Assembly: GCF_001905885.1 (NCBI RefSeq)
Contig: NZ_LIYH01000006.1
Span: 434,001 to 498,000, forward strand
Length of the DNA stretch: 64,000 nucleotides
Direction: 5' to 3'
Origin: Streptomyces sp. CB03234
GTDB lineage: Bacteria; Actinomycetota; Actinomycetes; Streptomycetales; Streptomycetaceae
In this document: positions 62,262 through 64,000 of the stretch, piece by piece
Layout: each line of letters starts with the position of its first letter
How positions within the stretch are numbered: position 1 is the first letter of the stretch
Position numbers and translations under genes: made by a program
Notes under the pieces: generated by a model
Seen by the model: the letters and a program-made list of their open reading frames with translations, nothing else
Database searches by the model: none
What the model was told of the DNA's origin: nothing

Positions 62262-63178
62262 CCCGGGTCGCCGCCATCGACTGCGGTACGAACTCCATCC
62301 GCCTCCTCGTCGCCGATGTCGACCCGTCGAGCGGCGAAGTGACCGACCTGGACCGGCGGATGACGATCGTCCGGCTCGGCCAGGGCGTCGACAGGACCGG
62401 GCGGCTCGCGCCCGAGGCGCTGGAGCGGACGTTCGCCGCGTGCCGCGAGTACGCGGCCGTCATCAAGGAGTACGGGGCGCAGAGGCTGCGTTTCGTGGCG
62501 ACGTCCGCCTCGCGCGACGCCGAGAACCGGGACGACTTCGTCCGGGGCGTGAAGGACATCCTGGGCGTGGAGCCCGAGGTCATCACCGGTGACCAGGAGG
62601 CGGAGTTCTCCTTCACCGGGGCGACCAAGGAGCTGACGGACACCGGCGCCGGGGAGTACCTGGTCGTGGACATCGGCGGCGGCTCCACCGAGTTCGTCGT
62701 CGGCAGCACGCACGCGCGTGCCGCCCGGTCCGTCGACATCGGCTGCGTACGCCTGACCGAGCGTCATGTGCGCAGCGACCCGCCCTCCGAGGCCGAGGTG
62801 GCCGCGATCCGGGCGGACGTCGAGGCGGCGCTGGACCTGGCGGAGGAGACCGTTCCGCTGCGGGACGCGGAGACGCTCGTCGGGCTGGCCGGTTCGGTCA
62901 CGACGGTCGCGGCGATCGCGCTGGGGCTGGCCGAGTACGACTCGGCGGCGATCCACCGCTCCCGTATCGGCTACGAGCAGGTCGCCGAGGTCACGGCGCG
63001 GCTGCTGGCCGCGACGCACGACGAGCGGTCCGCGATCCCGGTCATGCACCCGGGGCGGGTGGACGTCATCGTCTCCGGGGCGCTGGTCCTGCTGGCCGTC
63101 ATGGAGCGGATCGGGGCCCGTGAGGTGGTCGTCTCCGAACACGACATTCTGGATGGAATCGCCCTGTCGCTCGTCTGA
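62258..63178 (+). CDS. ppx: Exopolyphosphatase / pppGpp phosphohydrolase
   Basis: 306 residues, the short actinobacterial form without the C-terminal HD domain. ASKHA fold: VAAIDCGTNSIRLLVADVD (phosphate 1), ATSASRDAENRDDF, DIGGGSTEFVVGS (phosphate 2) and VGLAGSVTTVAAI. Degrades polyphosphate or pppGpp. GTG start overlaps the DUF501 stop (GTGA). Confidence 0.93.
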   Translation: MTRVAAIDCGTNSIRLLVADVDPSSGEVTDLDRRMTIVRLGQGVDRTGRLAPEALERTFAACREYAAVIKEYGAQRLRFVATSASRDAENRDDFVRGVKDILGVEPEVITGDQEAEFSFTGATKELTDTGAGEYLVVDIGGGSTEFVVGSTHARAARSVDIGCVRLTERHVRSDPPSEAEVAAIRADVEAALDLAEETVPLRDAETLVGLAGSVTTVAAIALGLAEYDSAAIHRSRIGYEQVAEVTARLLAATHDERSAIPVMHPGRVDVIVSGALVLLAVMERIGAREVVVSEHDILDGIALSLV

Positions 63179-63222
63179 TCCACGCCGGAACAGAGCGCCG
63201 CCCGACGGGCGGTCGGAAAAGT

Positions 63223-63240
63223 TCGTGAAGTTCTTCACAA
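63223..63240. promoter_or_regulatory. Rex operator candidate upstream of ndh
   Basis: TCGTGAAGTTCTTCACAA matches the Rex site TTGTGAA-N4-TTCACAA at 13 of 14 fixed positions. Rex senses NADH/NAD and represses respiratory genes including type II NADH dehydrogenase. Distance to the ndh ATG is 308 bp. Downstream, AAGGGCCC/GGGCCCTT arms at 63245-63252 and 63299-63306 could form a leader hairpin. Confidence 0.75.
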
Positions 63241-63496
63241 GGAAAAGGGCCCTGATGGGGGTCACGGAGCCGCTCAAGGGCCTCCGGCACCCTCCTCGGG
63301 GCCCTTGTCTACGCTCGTGGGCAGTGGTTGGCCTATGTTTCGCAGGCGTGAACTGCGGTGTGGTCCACCGTTAAAAGGTGCTCGCTCGCCCAGTTCAGCG
63401 GGGGTGAACAACGTCTTCCGTTACACCCTGGTTCCCTCACCGCGCCATGACCTCGGTCACGCGGGCCGCGCAGTGTAGCAGAGGTACCCCAGAACC

Positions 63497-63514
63497 TTGT
63501 GAAGGGGCGCACGA
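63497..63514. promoter_or_regulatory. Possible second, weaker Rex site
   Basis: TTGTGAAGGGGCGCACGA keeps the full left half TTGTGAA and four of seven right-half bases; it lies 35 bp before the ndh ATG. Confidence 0.4.
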
Positions 63515-63548
63515 GCGACCCCCCTCCGGCGGGTGGATACTCGATGGC

Positions 63549-64000
63549 ATGAGCACCACGGAGCGTCCCAGGATCCTCGTAGTAGGCGGTGGGTACGTAG
63601 GCCTGTACGCAGCTCGGCGCATTCTCAAGAAGATGCGCTACGGCGAGGCGACCGTCACGGTCGTCGACCCCCGGTCGTACATGACCTACCAGCCCTTCCT
63701 GCCCGAAGCCGCCGCCGGCAGCATCTCGCCGCGGCACGTCGTCGTCCCGCTGCGACGCGTGCTGCCCAAGGCCGAGGTACTCACCGGCCGGGTCACCACC
63801 ATCGACCAGGACCGCAAGGTCGCCACGATCGCGCCGCTCGTCGGCGAGTCGTACGAGCTGCCCTTCGACTACCTGGTGATCGCGCTCGGCGCGGTCTCCC
63901 GCACCTTCCCGATCCCCGGCCTCGCCGAGCAGGGCATCGGCATGAAGGGCATCGAGGAGGCCATCGGCCTGCGCAACCACGTCCTCGAGCAGCTCGACAA
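63549..64000 (+). CDS. ndh: Type II NADH dehydrogenase, 3' end beyond window
   Basis: First 150 residues of an FAD-dependent pyridine nucleotide oxidoreductase. GxGxxG FAD motif ILVVGGGYVGLYAARRI (residues 9-25), VVDPRSYMTYQPFLPEAAAGSI and YLVIALGAVSRTFPIPGLAE, the NDH-2 pattern. Transfers electrons from NADH to menaquinone without pumping protons. The upstream 370 bp carry the Rex sites and no gene. Confidence 0.92.
   Translation, partial: MSTTERPRILVVGGGYVGLYAARRILKKMRYGEATVTVVDPRSYMTYQPFLPEAAAGSISPRHVVVPLRRVLPKAEVLTGRVTTIDQDRKVATIAPLVGESYELPFDYLVIALGAVSRTFPIPGLAEQGIGMKGIEEAIGLRNHVLEQLD

Overview
The window is about 70% GC, has dense short-gap operons, many GTG starts and ATGA/GTGA stop-start overlaps, and a gene content (galTEK, ppc, rplY, pth, prs, glmU, mfd, mazG, a CYP107U1-like P450, two Rpf/LysM proteins, eno, divIC, ppx, ndh) that points to the chromosomal core of a Streptomyces or a very close relative. 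From memory the order resembles the S. coelicolor stretch from about SCO3139 down to SCO3092; no search was possible. There is no prophage, CRISPR array, insertion sequence or rRNA.

Layout. 1-4.7 kb: galactose uptake and Leloir pathway (truncated sodium:solute symporter, divergent galTEK). 5-9 kb: an atypical response regulator, a MarR regulator divergent from a trans-aconitate methyltransferase-like gene, and a fatty-acid desaturase/TetR operon with a candidate operator. 9.2-12 kb: ppc. 12-17.4 kb (minus strand): LAETG cell-wall protein, membrane protein, pth, rplY, prs, glmU, each main unit ended by a hairpin; then tRNA-Gln(UUG) and a decayed HTH gene. 18.4-25.6 kb: an orphan histidine kinase followed by an accessory-looking island of three toxin-type domains (YwqJ-like deaminase, WHH-type HNH nuclease, a third deaminase) each paired with or fused to a SUKH/Imm-type immunity domain, ending in a coiled-coil protein. 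25.7-32.4 kb: MFS exporter, MacB/FtsX-type ABC transporter, DUF2079 membrane protein. 32.7-41.7 kb: mfd, a VapBC-like toxin-antitoxin pair, a GntR regulator with a perfect 26-bp operator in front of three small genes, a DHFR/RibD-like reductase, a TetR regulator with SCO6745-like target, a secreted HNH nuclease lipoprotein. 41.8-54.1 kb: MFS, lipoproteins, an HsdM-like N6 methylase without restriction partner, a Ser/Thr kinase, and a membrane glycosylation group (YfhO, GT2, GtrA). 54.2-64 kb: SurA-like lipoprotein, mazG, P450, two resuscitation-promoting-factor proteins (the second behind a c-di-AMP riboswitch), eno, divIC, DUF501, ppx and the start of ndh behind Rex-type sites.

The most interesting parts are the toxin/immunity island around 19.7-25.6 kb, in which toxin and immunity domains are joined in single polypeptides without visible secretion signals, and several strong regulatory sites: the ydaO-type riboswitch, the GntR 26-bp palindrome, the Rex sites before ndh, and the MarR and TetR operators.
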